Source of the DNA: Pirellulaceae bacterium
GTDB lineage: Bacteria > Planctomycetota > Planctomycetia > Pirellulales > Pirellulaceae
Direction of reading: 5' to 3'
Length of the DNA: 42,854 bases
NCBI GenBank assembly: GCA_030748485.1
Contig: JASMLW010000160.1
Location: 1 to 42,854 of the forward strand
In this document: in pieces, positions 14,983 through 23,521 of the stretch
Layout of the letters: each line of letters opens with the position of its first letter
How positions within the stretch are numbered: the first letter of the stretch is position 1
The notes under the pieces: generated by a model
Told to the model about the DNA's origin: nothing
Databases searched by the model: none
The model's input: only the letters and a program-made list of their open reading frames with translations
Position numbers and translations under genes: made by a program

Positions 14983-17900
14983 GTGCGACATTGGATGATC
15001 TTGGCCTTTCTATTGATCAGCGTTCGGCTAACTTGGGCGGCCCCGCCCGGCACGGAGCCCGAGGCCGGCATACGGGACAAGACACTCGCCGTCCACGCGT
15101 TCACGGGCGCGCGCGTCGTCGTCGGGCCGGGCCGCGCGATCTCCAACGCCACCTTGATCGTTCGTGACGGCGTGGTGGAAGCCGTCGGGCGAGCCATCGA
15201 CATTCCGCCGGAAGCCCGCGTCTGGGACTTGAGCGGCAAGACGATCTATCCCGGACTGATTGATTCATTCCGTGAAACGGCGGTCTCCTTGCCGACCGGC
15301 GGAGCGCCCCATTGGAATCCTCACGTAACTCCTCAACGGGCGATCGCGCCGGTCTACGCGTCCGACAAGGGGCTCGACGAAAAGTACCGCAAGATGGGAG
15401 TGACCGCGCGGCTAGTCGCCCCGCAAAACGGGATCATCAAGGGAATCAGCGCGCTCGTCACGACAGGGGACGAGTTGAATGGACTGTCCGTGGTGAACGA
15501 CGCGGTTGGCCAGCACATGCGTTTGACCATTCAGCGAGGTAATCGAGAACAGTATCCGAACTCACCGATGGGAGCCGTTGCGCTGGCGCGGCAGACGTTG
15601 CTTGACGCCGACTGGTACGCTCGCTCGATCCAAGCGCGAAACGGCAATCCGGCGACGCCCGCGGTCGAACGAAACGACGCGCTCGACGCCTTGCAGTCGA
15701 TCACCGCGAACGACGGGCTGGTGATTGTTGACGCGATCAATGAGTTGTACTTCTTGCGCGCCGACCAGTTCGCGCGTGAGTTTTCGCTCAACGCGATCGT
15801 CCGCGGATCGGGATTTGAGTACCGGCGTCTCGCGGCGATTCGCGATACGGGTCGCCCTATCTTGGTGCCGGTGAATTTCCCCAAGCCGCCGAACGTCGGT
15901 TCTCCAGAAGCGGCTCGCCAAGTCAACGTGGTTGATCTGATGCATTGGGATATCGCACCGGAGAACGCCGCGCGTCTGCATGCCCAGGGAGTCGAGATCG
16001 CGTTGACGTCGCATGGGTTGAACGATGTCGCGGAGTTTCTGAAGAACGTCCGTCGCGCGGTGAGCCGCGGATTACCCAAAGACGCCGCCCTGCGGGCGCT
16101 GACAACAACGCCGGCTCGATTGTTTGGGGTCGCCGATCAGTTGGGAACTTTGCAACGTGGTCGGCTGGCGAATTTCGTTGTCGTCGACAAAGACCTGTTC
16201 GCCACCGACGCCAAGATTCTCGAGACGTGGGTCCGGGGCAAACGTTACGCATTCGAACCCAAGCCCGGGATTGATGTGACCGGTTCGTGGAATGTCGACA
16301 TTCGCACCGGAGAAAAGTCTCAGAAATCGACGTTGAAGCTGACGGGCGAAGCGAAAAAACTCGCCGGCGAACTCACCGGCCCAGACGGGAAGGCCATCAA
16401 GTTGGACAGAGTCTCGCTCCGCGGCGCGCGACTCAGCGCCGTCTTCGCCGCCGCCGGGTTTAAGCAACCGGATGGTTACGCTCAGTTGAGCGGCGTGATT
16501 AGCGGCGCGGGATCGAAACAAGCCATCACCGGCTACATTGTTTGGCCGCAGGGAAAGCGAGCAGATCTTACGGCGCGGCGGGAGCCGGCGACGGAGGAGG
16601 ACGAGCAGAAGTCCGACGACGACCAGCCGCCAAAGCCCGCATCTCAATCGAAGGACGACAAGACCAAAGAGACGAAAGACTCGGGCAAGGCTGCACAGCC
16701 GCGGAAGCCGATTCGAGCGACCGCCCGTGTCAACTATCCGCTGGGAGCCTTTGGTCGGACCGCGGCGAGTGCTCCACAACAACGCGACGTCGTTTTTCGC
16801 GGAGCGACGGTTTGGACCTGCGGGAAAGCGGGCGTCGTCGAGGACGCCGATGTCTACGTCCGCGGCGGCAAGATCTTCGCCATCGGCAAGGACCTCAAAG
16901 TTCCCGAGAGCGCGCTGGTCGTCAACGCCGCCGGCAAGCACATCACGCCGGGAATCATCGATTGCCATTCGCATATGGCCACCGATGGCGGTGTCAACGA
17001 GAGCACACAGGCGATCACAGCGGAGGTGCGGATCGGCGACTTCATCGATGCGGACGACATCAACATCTACCGGCAACTGGCCGGTGGCGTGACGACGTCC
17101 AACATCTTGCACGGTTCGGCGAACCCGATCGGCGGCCAAAACCAAGTGATCAAGTTGCGATGGGGCGCTCTGCCGGAGCAGATGAAGTTCGCGCTCGCTC
17201 CCGCCGGCGTCAAATTCGCTTTGGGCGAAAACGTCAAACAGAGCAACTGGGGCGACGAGTTCAAGACGCGGTACCCGCAGACCAGGATGGGAGTCGAACA
17301 GATTATTCGCGATGCGTTCCAAGCGGCGCGCGAGTACAAGCAACACCACCAGGCGTGGCGGCGCGATCGCAAAGGCGTTCCCCCGCGGCGCGACTTGGAG
17401 CTCGAAGCGTTGGCTGAGATCGTCGACGGCGAGCGGTGGATTCATTGCCACAGTTACCGGCAGGACGAAATCCTGGCTCTAATCCGCACGCTCGACCACT
17501 TCAACATTCGCATCGGCACGTTTCAACACATTTTGGAAGGCTACAAGGTGGCTCCCGAAATGGCTCGGCATGGAGCGATGGGATCGGCGTTTTCGGATTG
17601 GTGGGCTTACAAGTTCGAGGTCATCGACGCGATTCCCTACAACGGCGCGATCATGCACGAGGCGGGCGTTGTCGTCTCGTTCAATTCCGATGATCGGGAG
17701 CTGGCGCGGCATCTGAATCACGAGGCCGCCAAAGCGGTCAAGTACGGAGGTGTGGAACCGGCCGAGGCGCTCAAGTTCGTCACGTTGAATCCCGCCAAGC
17801 AGCTCCGGATCGATCGCTACGTTGGCTCCTTGGAGCGCGGCAAGCACGCTGATCTTGTTGTCTGGAGCGGCCCGCCGCTGTCGATCTTGTCGCGCTGCGA

Positions 17901-18147
17901 ACAATCTTGGATCGAGGGCCGCCGGTATTTCGATCGCAACGATGACCGCCGCCAAAGGAATCTGCTGAATGCTCTTCGCGCAAAGCTCATCCAAAAGGTC
18001 CTCGCCTCGGGAGAAGCCATGCTGAAGCCGGGCGAGAAGAACCCGAGTGAAGAGTCGCTTTGGCCGCGTGAGGACTTGTTCTGCCACCACCACGACGGCC
18101 ACGGCCATCACCATGAAGAGAGCGGCGCGCACGAGGGGGAGAAGTGA
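14983..18147 (+). CDS. Exported double-domain amidohydrolase with His-rich tail
   Basis: 1054 aa starting at GTG with GAGG upstream; signal peptide at residues 1-20. Two amidohydrolase-like domains are fused. The first (about 25-430) keeps the beta-sandwich and late features (TTTPARLFGVADQLGTLQRGRLANFVVVD) but has DSFRETA where a D-x-H-x-H metal site is expected, so it is probably inactive. After a linker and a charged segment (about 540-580), the second domain (about 600-1000) has HSH at 662-664, H821/H823, H849 and D903, an apparently complete metal site, and ends NPAKQLRIDRYVGSLERGKHADLVV. It resembles imidazolonepropionase-type amidohydrolases acting on cyclic amides or peptides. The last 20 residues (CHHHDGHGHHHEE) are histidine-rich and may bind metal. 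The next gene follows directly and encodes a third domain. Confidence 0.88.
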   Translation: MRHWMILAFLLISVRLTWAAPPGTEPEAGIRDKTLAVHAFTGARVVVGPGRAISNATLIVRDGVVEAVGRAIDIPPEARVWDLSGKTIYPGLIDSFRETAVSLPTGGAPHWNPHVTPQRAIAPVYASDKGLDEKYRKMGVTARLVAPQNGIIKGISALVTTGDELNGLSVVNDAVGQHMRLTIQRGNREQYPNSPMGAVALARQTLLDADWYARSIQARNGNPATPAVERNDALDALQSITANDGLVIVDAINELYFLRADQFAREFSLNAIVRGSGFEYRRLAAIRDTGRPILVPVNFPKPPNVGSPEAARQVNVVDLMHWDIAPENAARLHAQGVEIALTSHGLNDVAEFLKNVRRAVSRGLPKDAALRALTTTPARLFGVADQLGTLQRGRLANFVVVDKDLFATDAKILETWVRGKRYAFEPKPGIDVTGSWNVDIRTGEKSQKSTLKLTGEAKKLAGELTGPDGKAIKLDRVSLRGARLSAVFAAAGFKQPDGYAQLSGVISGAGSKQAITGYIVWPQGKRADLTARREPATEEDEQKSDDDQPPKPASQSKDDKTKETKDSGKAAQPRKPIRATARVNYPLGAFGRTAASAPQQRDVVFRGATVWTCGKAGVVEDADVYVRGGKIFAIGKDLKVPESALVVNAAGKHITPGIIDCHSHMATDGGVNESTQAITAEVRIGDFIDADDINIYRQLAGGVTTSNILHGSANPIGGQNQVIKLRWGALPEQMKFALAPAGVKFALGENVKQSNWGDEFKTRYPQTRMGVEQIIRDAFQAAREYKQHHQAWRRDRKGVPPRRDLELEALAEIVDGERWIHCHSYRQDEILALIRTLDHFNIRIGTFQHILEGYKVAPEMARHGAMGSAFSDWWAYKFEVIDAIPYNGAIMHEAGVVVSFNSDDRELARHLNHEAAKAVKYGGVEPAEALKFVTLNPAKQLRIDRYVGSLERGKHADLVVWSGPPLSILSRCEQSWIEGRRYFDRNDDRRQRNLLNALRAKLIQKVLASGEAMLKPGEKNPSEESLWPREDLFCHHHDGHGHHHEESGAHEGEK

Positions 18148-18209
18148 TGACAGGACAACTCCACGACCACCGCCCCCGACCTCTCGCGTTTTCTCCAGGA
18201 ATCACCTTC

Positions 18210-19547
18210 ATGCCTCAAACAATTCGATCGCGTACGTTTTCGTCGCTGCTGATCTTGATCGCCGTCGCGCAGTTGGTCGGCACGGCCCACGCTGTCCCCG
18301 AGATTCCCGGTAAGCCGTCCGACAAAGTGGTCGCCTTGCGCGGAGGCGTGATTCATCCAGTCTCTGGTCCGCCGATTCGCAACGGCGTGCTGTTGATGCA
18401 TCGAGGTCGCATCACGGCCGTCGGGAAAGACGTCGAGATTCCTGCTGACGCCGAAGTCGTCGACGTTGCCGGCAAGCACATCTATCCGTCTCTGTTCGAC
18501 TCGTACACCAACCTCGGCTTGGTGGAGGTGAACGCCGTGCGGTCGACGGTCGACTTCGCCGAGACGGGACGCGTCAATCCCAACGTACAAGCGCACCTGG
18601 CGATCAACCCGGATTCGGAGCACATCCCGGTCAGTCGCAGCAACGGCGTGCTGCTCGCCATGACGGCTCCTTCGGGCGGTTTGATTTCTGGTCAAGCCGC
18701 CGTGATTCAACTGGACGGTTGGACGTTCGAGGACCTCACATTGCGGGCGGGAGCCGGGATGGTGTTGAACTGGCCCCGCATGGCTCCGGTGAGCGACTGG
18801 TGGGTTGAGTCGTCCGTGAAGGATCAATACAAAGCGCGGGACAAAGCGTTGAAGAACCTGCAAGAGACGTTCGACAAAGCGCGCGAGTACCAGCGGGCTC
18901 GTCGCGCCAACCCGTCGGCTCAAGGGCTCGACGCGCGCTGGGAAGCGATGCTGCCCGTGCTCGACCGCCGCGTGCCGTTGTTAGTTCGCGCCAACGAGTT
19001 GCAGGAGATTCAGTCGGCCGTGGCTTTCGCGGTCCGGGAGAAAGTCCGTTTGATCATCGTGGGCGGTTACGACGCGGAGGAGTGCGCCGAATTGCTGAAG
19101 CGGCACCGCGTGTCGGTGTTGATCACCGGCGTCTACCGACTGCCCATGCGGCGTTCCGAACCGTACGACCGGCCCTTCACGCTTCCGAACCGGTTGCGGG
19201 AAGCGGGTGTGCCGTACTGTATTTCCTGTTCGGGCAAGTTCGGAGCCGCCAACATCCGCAACCTGCCCTACCACGCGGCGATGGCCGCCGCATTTGGATT
19301 GCCGGTTGAGGAGGCGCTCAAGGCGATCACGCTCTACCCGGCCCAGGTGCTCGGCGTGGCGCATCGCGTTGGCTCGCTCGACAAAGGTAAGGATGCGACG
19401 CTCATCATCACCGACGGCGACCCGCTCGAGACATCGACGCATGTGCTGGACGCGTATGTTCGCGGAGCCAAAGTCGATCTCAACAATCGGCACAAGAGGT
19501 TGTGGAAAAAGTACTCCGAGAGAGTCCGGCGAGTCAAAGAGGATTAG
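18210..19547 (+). CDS. Exported amidohydrolase-like protein lacking the metal-binding HxH
   Basis: 445 aa with a signal peptide (TFSSLLILIAVAQLVGTAHA). The fold is recognisable from VVALRGGVIHPVSGPPI, the AVGKDVEIPADAEVVD strand pattern and the C-terminal ITLYPAQVLGVAHRVGSLDKGKDATLIITDGDPL. The usual HxH after the first barrel strand is replaced by SLFDSYTNLG, and no equivalent of the downstream metal histidines is obvious, so catalysis is doubtful. It lies 62 bp after the double-domain amidohydrolase and is probably translated from the same mRNA; a longer start at 18144 would overlap that gene by 4 bp but lacks a proper signal peptide. The two products may form one periplasmic complex. Confidence 0.85.
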   Translation: MPQTIRSRTFSSLLILIAVAQLVGTAHAVPEIPGKPSDKVVALRGGVIHPVSGPPIRNGVLLMHRGRITAVGKDVEIPADAEVVDVAGKHIYPSLFDSYTNLGLVEVNAVRSTVDFAETGRVNPNVQAHLAINPDSEHIPVSRSNGVLLAMTAPSGGLISGQAAVIQLDGWTFEDLTLRAGAGMVLNWPRMAPVSDWWVESSVKDQYKARDKALKNLQETFDKAREYQRARRANPSAQGLDARWEAMLPVLDRRVPLLVRANELQEIQSAVAFAVREKVRLIIVGGYDAEECAELLKRHRVSVLITGVYRLPMRRSEPYDRPFTLPNRLREAGVPYCISCSGKFGAANIRNLPYHAAMAAAFGLPVEEALKAITLYPAQVLGVAHRVGSLDKGKDATLIITDGDPLETSTHVLDAYVRGAKVDLNNRHKRLWKKYSERVRRVKED

Positions 19548-19668
19548 GCCGGATCGGCTGCGACGGCGGGGGAGACGTTTCGGTTGAAGACCGTCCGCGA
19601 ATATGCGTGAATGAAGGCCTCGTCAACGCCTCGCTCTCGCCTTCACGACTCACCGCACGTCAAGATCC

Positions 19669-20199
19669 ATGGCGGACCTTCGCTGGCTCAATGCGCAGAT
19701 CGCGTCACTCGGGCTGCCGCTGGCAAGCTGGTTTGCGGCGGATTGCATCACCCGCGTGTTGCCCTACTACGAAGAAAAGTTCCCCAGCGACCTGAGATGT
19801 CGAGACTCCGTAGCGGGACTGGGTGAGTTCCTGCATGGGCGCTCGTCGTTGGATCACTTGCACGCGGCCAAGCAGGAAGCCGAGGCGGCCAGATGGGGAG
19901 CGCCAACGAGCAGTCGCGCTCAGATCGCCGCCAGCTCGATTGCGGTCGCCTGCAGTTTCGATGCTCAACTGAACAGCAACGCCTGCGCGCTGGCGCGCCG
20001 ACTTTCCGGCGACGAGCAGCAATGGCAAGCCGAGCGATTCTGGGTGTTCAAACAATTCACGTCGCAGGAGCCGCTGCGCAGCGTGTTGCGAACGACCGGT
20101 CGCGCCGATCGCGTGACGCGACTGCTTCCCTTCATCGCTGACTCGTTGTATGAAGTCGGCTACGCGCCGCTGACGCCCGACCCGCTGAACGACGACTAG
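19669..20199 (+). CDS. Unknown helical protein, weakly Imm5-like
   Basis: 176 aa, Ala/Leu/Arg-rich and probably all-helical, with no signal peptide or membrane segment. The pattern ITRVLPYYEEKFPSDLRCRD followed by AAKQEAEAARW and AQIAASSIAVAC is reminiscent of the Imm5-like immunity protein pattern (acidic partner of a P-D-R motif, then alanine-rich helices), but I cannot confirm this. No toxin gene lies beside it. The stop is 21 bp before the nucleoside transporter start, so the two are likely cotranscribed. Confidence 0.5.
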   Translation: MADLRWLNAQIASLGLPLASWFAADCITRVLPYYEEKFPSDLRCRDSVAGLGEFLHGRSSLDHLHAAKQEAEAARWGAPTSSRAQIAASSIAVACSFDAQLNSNACALARRLSGDEQQWQAERFWVFKQFTSQEPLRSVLRTTGRADRVTRLLPFIADSLYEVGYAPLTPDPLNDD

Positions 20200-20220
20200 G
20201 CACTCGTAAAGGGAACATCG

Positions 20221-21456
20221 ATGGATCGTCTGATGAGTTTGATTGGACTGTTCGCGATGGTCGGTCTGGCGTGGACGATGAGTTCCCGGAAAAAAGAGGT
20301 TCCCTGGCGAATCGTCATCGGCGGTCTGGCGTTGCAGTTGGCGCTCGGCGTGCTCGTGCTGCGGATCATGCCGTCTTTCGCCTTCGACGCCATCAGGTGG
20401 ACGTTCGAGCAAATGGAGGGATTCGTCAGCGCCGGTTCGGGGTTCTTGTTCAGTGAGCCGGCCGACGACGAGGGCCCGCGTCGCCTCGTGCCGATCTTCG
20501 CGTTCAAGGTCTTGCCGACGATCATCTTCTTCTCGTCGTTGATGTCGGTGCTCTACTACGTCGGGGTGATCCAGATCGTGGTCCGAGCGATGGCCGCCGT
20601 GATGCAAAAGACGCTCCGCGTTTCCGGCGCGGAGAGTTTGTCGGCGGCCGCCAACGTGTTTGTCGGACACACCGAGGCGCCGCTGGTCATCAAGCCGTAT
20701 CTGAACGCCATGACGCGGTCTGAACTCAACGCCGTGATGGTCGGTGGATTCTCGACGATCTCGGGAGGTTTGCTGGCGGTCTATTCGGACATGGGAATCG
20801 ACCCGGGGCACCTGGTCACGGCTTCGGTCATCTCGGCGCCCGCGGCGCTGCTTATCGCCAAGGTAATGCAGCCCGAGACTGACGAGTCGGTCACTGCGAA
20901 GGGAACTCGAGTCCGGATCGCGCGGCAGGGGGCCAATGTGATTGAGGCCGCTGCGATCGGCGCCTCCGATGGACTCAAACTCGCGCTCAACGTCGGCGCC
21001 ATGCTAATCGCCTTCCTCGCACTCATCGCCATGCTCAACGCCATCATCATGGGAATCGGCTCCCAACTCGGGCAGGACAATTGGTCGATGGAAAATATCC
21101 TCTCCGTCTTGTTCACTCCGATTGCCTTGCTGATGGGAATACCCTGGGATGAAGCGCCGCGAGCCGGTGAGCTGTTAGGCGTAAAAATGGTGCTGAACGA
21201 GTTCATCGCTTACGACCGATTGGCGAGTTGGCTGGACAGCGGCGCGGACGCGCCAAGCCACCGGACGAGCGTGATCATGACGTACGCGCTGAGCGGATTC
21301 TCCAACTTTGGTGCGATCGGGATCCAGATCGGCGGGATCGGCGGCTTGGTGCCCGAGCGGCGTTCGGAGCTCGCCCGGCTCGGCCTGAGAGCAATGATCG
21401 GCGGAGCCATAGCGTGTTGCATGACAGCCTGCGTCGCCGGTCTGGTGATGCGCTAG
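20221..21456 (+). CDS. nupC: Concentrative nucleoside transporter (CNT/NupC family)
   Basis: 411-aa inner-membrane protein that would import nucleosides with H+ or Na+. The N-terminal helices (LIGLFAMVGLAWTMS, LALQLALGVLVLRIM), the central GVIQIVVRAMAAVMQKT, SAAANVFVGHTEAPLVIKPY and GGFSTISGGLLAVYSDMG, and the C-terminal ALSGFSNFGAIGIQIGG match the CNT family in order. AAGGGAA is placed 6 bp before the ATG. Length is normal for bacterial CNT proteins. It directly follows the unknown 176-aa gene. Nucleoside uptake beside amidohydrolases may reflect purine/pyrimidine salvage, but this is only suggestive. Confidence 0.95.
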   Translation: MDRLMSLIGLFAMVGLAWTMSSRKKEVPWRIVIGGLALQLALGVLVLRIMPSFAFDAIRWTFEQMEGFVSAGSGFLFSEPADDEGPRRLVPIFAFKVLPTIIFFSSLMSVLYYVGVIQIVVRAMAAVMQKTLRVSGAESLSAAANVFVGHTEAPLVIKPYLNAMTRSELNAVMVGGFSTISGGLLAVYSDMGIDPGHLVTASVISAPAALLIAKVMQPETDESVTAKGTRVRIARQGANVIEAAAIGASDGLKLALNVGAMLIAFLALIAMLNAIIMGIGSQLGQDNWSMENILSVLFTPIALLMGIPWDEAPRAGELLGVKMVLNEFIAYDRLASWLDSGADAPSHRTSVIMTYALSGFSNFGAIGIQIGGIGGLVPERRSELARLGLRAMIGGAIACCMTACVAGLVMR

Positions 21457-21458
21457 TG

Positions 21459-21481
21459 CTGGTGCGCGATTTCGACACCAG
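21459..21481 (+). terminator. Hairpin just after the nucleoside transporter gene
   Basis: CTGGTG and CACCAG form a 6-bp stem around an 11-base loop, beginning 3 bp after the stop codon. There is no T-run, so termination by it is uncertain. Confidence 0.3.
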
Positions 21482-21496
21482 ACGGATGCGGCGGCG

Positions 21497-21791
21497 GCAA
21501 CGCCCCAGGAACATCGTCGAGCGCCAAATCAACCCCATTTTGGCCGTAGGCCAAATTCACCGTAGCCTGGGGCAACGCCCCAGGAACAATGCCCACATCG
21601 GCGAACGCGCGCGAGCATTTTCGCGCCGAGCGCCAAATCAAACCCCATTTTGGCCGTAGGCCAAACTCACCGTAGCCTGGGGCAACGCCCCAGGAACATC
21701 GTCGAGCGCACGCCAACATTTTCGGACCAACATTTCGGTCCGAGCGCCAAATCAACCCCATTTTGGCCGTAGGCCAAACTCACCGTAGCCA
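21497..21791. repeat. Tandem array A: three ~110-bp units with two hairpins each
   Basis: Units start at 21520, 21629 and 21743 (periods 109 and 114), preceded by a partial unit from 21497. Each has GAGCGCCAAATCAA, then a hairpin TTGGCCGTAGGCCAA, then a spacer CACCGTAGC. Units 1 and 2 also have a second hairpin CCTGGGGCAACGCCCCAGG; the third unit stops after the spacer, where array B begins. No conserved reading frame runs through. It is a non-coding structured repeat in the spacer after the nucleoside transporter. Confidence 0.9.
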
Positions 21792-22076
21792 CGCCTGCGC
21801 CAGCGAGGCGCAACGGGCTGGTGTACGAAAAACTGGCTCCGCGTCAAAACAGCTGCGATCCCTCGCTTGCGCAACGGGCTGGTGTACGAAAACCTGGCGC
21901 CGCGTCAAAACAGCTGCGATCCCTCGCTTGCGCAACGGGCTGGTGCACGAAAAACTGGCTCCGCGTCAAAAACAGCTGCGATCCCTCGCTTGCGCAACGG
22001 GCTGGTGTACGAAAACTGGCGCCGCGTCAAAAACAGCTCCGATCGCTCGCGCGCTTGCGCGGCGGGCTGGTGTTGT
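21792..22076. repeat. Tandem array B: about 4.5 units of ~61 bp
   Basis: Units beginning GCGCAACGGGCTGGTG start at 21809, 21870, 21931, 21993 and 22059 (periods 61, 61, 62, 66). Each continues TACGAAAA, CTGGCTCCGCGTCAAAA and CAGCTGCGATCCCTCGCTT with small differences. The period is not a multiple of three, and no frame has a plausible protein; stop-free stretches here come from the repeat. It abuts array A and ends about 40 bp before the alpha/beta hydrolase start codon. Confidence 0.9.
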
Positions 22077-22117
22077 GTAGGCTGTGGAGATTCGATTCCA
22101 AGCATAGGGGTTCGGCC

Positions 22118-23248
22118 ATGCGACTCACATCTTCAGCTCTTTGCATCACACGGCCCGGGCGTCGTCTTGGTGTGGTTCTCCTTGTTTTCTTGGCGATCAT
22201 CTGCTCGCTGGCCTACGGGCAAGTGCAGGTCGTCGACCGCGACATCGCGGCGGCCATGAAGGCGGCTCGGCCGGCGATGCAGTTCCGCGGCGCAACGGCG
22301 GCCGAATTCTCCGCATGGAAGAAGGAGTTCCGCGCGAAACTCAACGAACTCCTGGGCGATTCGACGCCGCCGCGCACGTGGCGGACAAAAGAAGTCGAAC
22401 GGACCGAGTTCACCGACCACGTTCGCTTGCAACTGTTGTTGGAGGCCGACGGTATTCCCGCGCTGCCCGTCTATCTGCTCGTTCCCAAAGGAGTTTCGTC
22501 AGCGGCCAAACGACCGGGCGTGCTGTGCATTCACGGACACGGCGCTTACGGCTACCATCCCATCGCCGGGCGGCGCGACTTGCCGGGCGTCGCGGAGAAC
22601 ATCGAAAAGCACAACTACGACTACGGCGTGCAGTTTGTCCGCCGCGGCTATGTAGTCGCGGCGCCCTGCATGATTCCCTTCGGACCTCGCGTTGACCGCG
22701 AGCGCTACGGGGGCAACGATCCTTGCGCCGTTTCGTTTGTCCGCATGCAGGCGATCGGCCGACTGCCGATGACGGCCAATCTTCGCGACCTCCGCTGGGC
22801 GCTGAATCTGCTTGAACAGCACGAGTTGGTCGACGGTTCGAAGCTAGGCGCCGCTGGTCTATCGTACGGTGGTCGGATGACGATGCTGGTCACGGCGATG
22901 GACGAGCGAGTCAAAGTCGCCGCCGTGAGCGGCGCGCTGAACCTGCTGCAGGAACGGATGACATTGCGGCACAGCTGCGGCTCCCAGCTCATTCCGGGAC
23001 TGTTGCTGCACGGTGACTATTCCGAAATCGGCTCCCTCATCGCGCCGCGGCCGTGCGTCTGGGAGACCGGATCCACCGATTCCCTGATCGTGCCCGAGTG
23101 GGACGAGTTGTTTCGCAGCAGACTGCGGCGCGCCTACCAGGCGGCCGGCCACGTCGATGACCTGCATTTCGATCGCTTTGAAGGCGGACACGTCTGGAGT
23201 GGAAAGATCGCATTCCCGTTGTTTGACCAGACACTCAAGTCACCATAG
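22118..23248 (+). CDS. Exported alpha/beta hydrolase (dienelactone/acetyl-xylan esterase-like)
   Basis: 376 aa. A signal peptide is seen (RLGVVLLVFLAIICSLAYGQ). The fold includes PGVLCIHGHGAYGYH, the nucleophile elbow GLSYGG, an acid in ETGSTDSLIVP and a histidine in EGGHVWSG, consistent with a Ser-Asp-His esterase active outside the cytoplasm. Planctomycetes carry many such proteins for removing acyl groups from polysaccharides; the substrate here is unknown. GGGG lies 8 bp before the ATG at 22118. An apparent upstream extension would be made of tandem repeat array B and is rejected. The 40-bp gap after the array leaves little room for a separate promoter. Confidence 0.88.
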   Translation: MRLTSSALCITRPGRRLGVVLLVFLAIICSLAYGQVQVVDRDIAAAMKAARPAMQFRGATAAEFSAWKKEFRAKLNELLGDSTPPRTWRTKEVERTEFTDHVRLQLLLEADGIPALPVYLLVPKGVSSAAKRPGVLCIHGHGAYGYHPIAGRRDLPGVAENIEKHNYDYGVQFVRRGYVVAAPCMIPFGPRVDRERYGGNDPCAVSFVRMQAIGRLPMTANLRDLRWALNLLEQHELVDGSKLGAAGLSYGGRMTMLVTAMDERVKVAAVSGALNLLQERMTLRHSCGSQLIPGLLLHGDYSEIGSLIAPRPCVWETGSTDSLIVPEWDELFRSRLRRAYQAAGHVDDLHFDRFEGGHVWSGKIAFPLFDQTLKSP

Positions 23249-23435
23249 CGGATTGTCGACGTCGGCTGACGGGTAAGAAAGCACCGACGCGAATCCCTCC
23301 AGGTTTGCCAAAATTGAACCCAAGTTCTTGCGTCCAGCATGAATGGCCTTGGGTCGCGTAAGAAGCAACGATCCGTGCTAGCATCTTCTCCGCACTTTGG
23401 GATTACGCTCAGTCCGGTTGCACTTTGTTGGGCGA

Positions 23436-23464
23436 TTGACGGACTGTTTATACAAACGTACAGT
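23436..23464 (+). promoter_or_regulatory. Possible sigma-70-like promoter before the methyltransferase remnant
   Basis: TTGACG at 23436-23441, a 17-bp spacer and TACAGT at 23459-23464. An AT-rich spacer containing ACTGTTTATACAAACGT overlaps it; CTGT and ACAG half-sites are separated by 12 instead of the 8 bases of an enterobacterial LexA box. It would transcribe toward the methyltransferase fragment and vsr. Confidence 0.35.
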
Positions 23465-23521
23465 ATATCGACTCAGGCAAGTCTTGATTCGCAGGGTGCG
23501 TTGTTCCATGAAGTCAGTTGA

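Noticed and set aside
16072..17451. 459-aa antisense ORF over the large amidohydrolase
   Set aside because: Arg/Leu/Val-rich composition without domains; it is opposite a well-supported gene and is a GC-bias artefact.
18144..18209. Overlapping start for the second amidohydrolase
   Set aside because: The segment is not hydrophobic and gives no signal peptide; the ATG at 18210 is followed by a clean one and preceded by AGGA.
21497..22076. CRISPR array
   Set aside because: Units are contiguous, of 110 and 61 bp, with no unique spacers between identical short repeats, and no cas genes lie nearby.
21821..22117. N-terminal extension of the alpha/beta hydrolase through array B
   Set aside because: The extension is encoded by the tandem repeat with a 61-bp period; the signal peptide and ribosome site start at 22118.
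23339..23521. 60-aa ORF in the same frame just before the methyltransferase fragment, as its missing N-terminus
   Set aside because: It lacks motif I, PCQ and ENV and ends at a stop; it shows no methyltransferase features.
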